A DNA stretch of 64,000 nucleotides from Cylindrotheca closterium. Its lineage: Eukaryota; Bacillariophyta; Bacillariophyceae; Bacillariales; Bacillariaceae. Where the stretch lies: assembly GCA_933822405.4 (NCBI GenBank), contig CAKOGP040002103.1, forward strand, positions 100,097-164,096, in the 5' to 3' direction. Below are positions 63,149-64,000 of the stretch, one piece after another. The notes beneath the pieces were generated by a model, which searched no databases, was not told the DNA's origin, and saw only the letters and a program-made list of their open reading frames with translations. The position numbers and the translations under genes were made by a program. Each line of letters begins with the position of its first letter. The stretch's first letter is position 1.

Positions 63149-64000
63149 TCAGAGGTTCATCAAATCTCCAAATGGATTGCCCTTGATGGCACATCCTGCG
63201 GTTCGAAGGGCATCCATGGCCCTTTGTGCGCGCTCTTGCTGTTCGGAGAGAGCCATAAATTGAGAATCTAATGCTCTCAAGTGAGAATTATGCAATTTTG
63301 CATCCAATTCCTTCTCTTTTTGTTTTTGTTGCCATTTGGCATGTCGTTGTTTCTCTTTGGCTCGGAACGCCAAAGATTGCCGTCTGCGTCGCTTGCAATC
63401 CTTCATGTACTCTTCTACGTCCTTGCGTGCAAGAGAGTCCAACTCAAACATCTCGCGTTCATGGTCTTGTTGTTGCGATCTTTGGTTTTCTGCATTCAAC
63501 TTTTGCATTTGCTTCTCCTTGCCTCGGTATTGCAAGGATTTTCGACGACGTTCCTCCATTTCCTTCTTGTATGCCTCGACATCTTTTTGACCTAATGAAA
63601 ATGAAAAAGAAAATGAGAAGAAATATGGTTAGCATGTATCATATCAGTATTGCTTGACTCCAACCATTCATTTTGTCAGTCATCAAAGTACGTACATTCC
63701 GATTGCAAACGACCTTCGGCAATTCCTTTGTGCACTGCCTTGAAGTGCTCTTCCTCCTCATGTTGACGGATGCGCCGGGCTTCTTGTCCACGGAGCTGCA
63801 AAGACTCTCTTCGTTCCCGTTCCATTTTCAACAAATACTCCTTAGCGTCTCGTTCTCCTTCCATTTTCAACATGAAGGATTCGGCTTCCTTTTCTTGGGC
63901 AAGTGATCGAAGTTCTTGCATTGCCTGGGCATGCTGGCGACTCTCAGCGTTTCGGCCAGCCAAACTTTGACGGCGCTCTTCTGCCATCTTCTTTCTGTAG
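63149..64000 (-). CDS. Coiled-coil protein with repeated RRxSL motifs, 5' end outside the window
   Basis: Two exons are visible: one entering from beyond 64000 and ending at 63696 (donor GTACGT), and the last, 63591-63149, after ...TCATTAG; the 104-nt intron is phase 1. The text is highly charged helix with a repeat of about 38-45 residues: YRKKMAEERRQSLAGR, YLLKMERERRESLQLR, YKKEMEERRRKSLQYR and YMKDCKRRRRQSLAFR. Each copy contains RRxSL, the classic consensus for PKA-like basophilic kinases, at a fixed place after a helical heptad. The C-terminus is less repetitive (GCAIKGNPFGDLMNL). No membrane segment is seen. I do not recognise the family; more repeats probably lie upstream. Confidence 0.7.

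Noticed and set aside
1..64000. tRNA, rRNA and transposon signals
   Set aside because: I looked for cloverleaf-like and terminal inverted repeat structures by eye and found none convincing; a tRNAscan or RepeatMasker run would be needed to be sure.

Overview
The window is nuclear DNA of a photosynthetic stramenopile, most likely a diatom; I cannot name the species. The evidence is: genes with short GT-AG introns (mostly 62-160 nt); standard code; several proteins whose ER signal peptide ends in an ASAF-like plastid motif (for example TASA|W in the methyltransferase at 30684 and TES|FSPSA in the MgtC protein at 40393); a Kre6/Skn1-type GH16 enzyme of the kind used for chrysolaminarin branching; and diatom-style surface proteins with Pro-Thr stalks, LRRs and Cys-rich modules. 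There is no operon structure. Splice sites, exon joins and starts were read by hand and every joined frame was checked to be a multiple of three.

Layout. 0.5-2.3 kb: MGDG synthase. 3.0-7.2 kb: two tandem seven-helix receptors with completely different intron sets. 7.7-16.3 kb: a large Pro-Thr-rich single-pass surface protein and two low-complexity hypothetical proteins. 16.5-19.4 kb: a tandem duplicate of a three-exon membrane protein whose last exon looks homogenised. 19.4-24.6 kb: TraB-domain protein, PPAT-domain protein and AIP1/WDR1. 24.7-31.4 kb: JmjC ribosomal oxygenase, three-repeat MYB, p24 cargo receptor and a plastid-type methyltransferase. 32.1-41.7 kb: M6 metalloprotease, GH16 transglycosylase, a degenerate SDR fused to a membrane anchor, and an MgtC-family protein. 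42.4-48.7 kb: an intact BspA-type LRR/ankyrin gene, a decayed tandem copy of it, and a membrane-anchored LRR protein. 49.0-57.9 kb: acyl-CoA synthetase, pyruvate dehydrogenase E1-beta, an EGF-domain membrane protein and a single-pass protein with an oxygenase-like C-terminus. 58.4-64.0 kb: SKP1 (its intron holds an assembly gap), an ankyrin-like gene broken by one homopolymer base, GINS subunit PSF3, and the 3' part of a coiled-coil gene with repeated RRxSL motifs.

The genes are mostly unrelated housekeeping, secretory, plastid and signalling functions. Local relations are tandem duplication (receptors, membrane protein pair, LRR pair) and divergent pairs sharing short promoters (TraB/PPAT, p24/methyltransferase, PDHB/EGF protein, LRR pair). 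A recurrent feature of the non-coding DNA is a family of GTAC/CCGGTA palindromes, often within 150 bp of a start codon. I see no mobile element, rRNA, tRNA or CRISPR array. The observations most worth a second look are the receptors' intron turnover, the RRxSL repeat protein, the converted duplicate pair, the LRR pseudogene and the GTAC palindromes.
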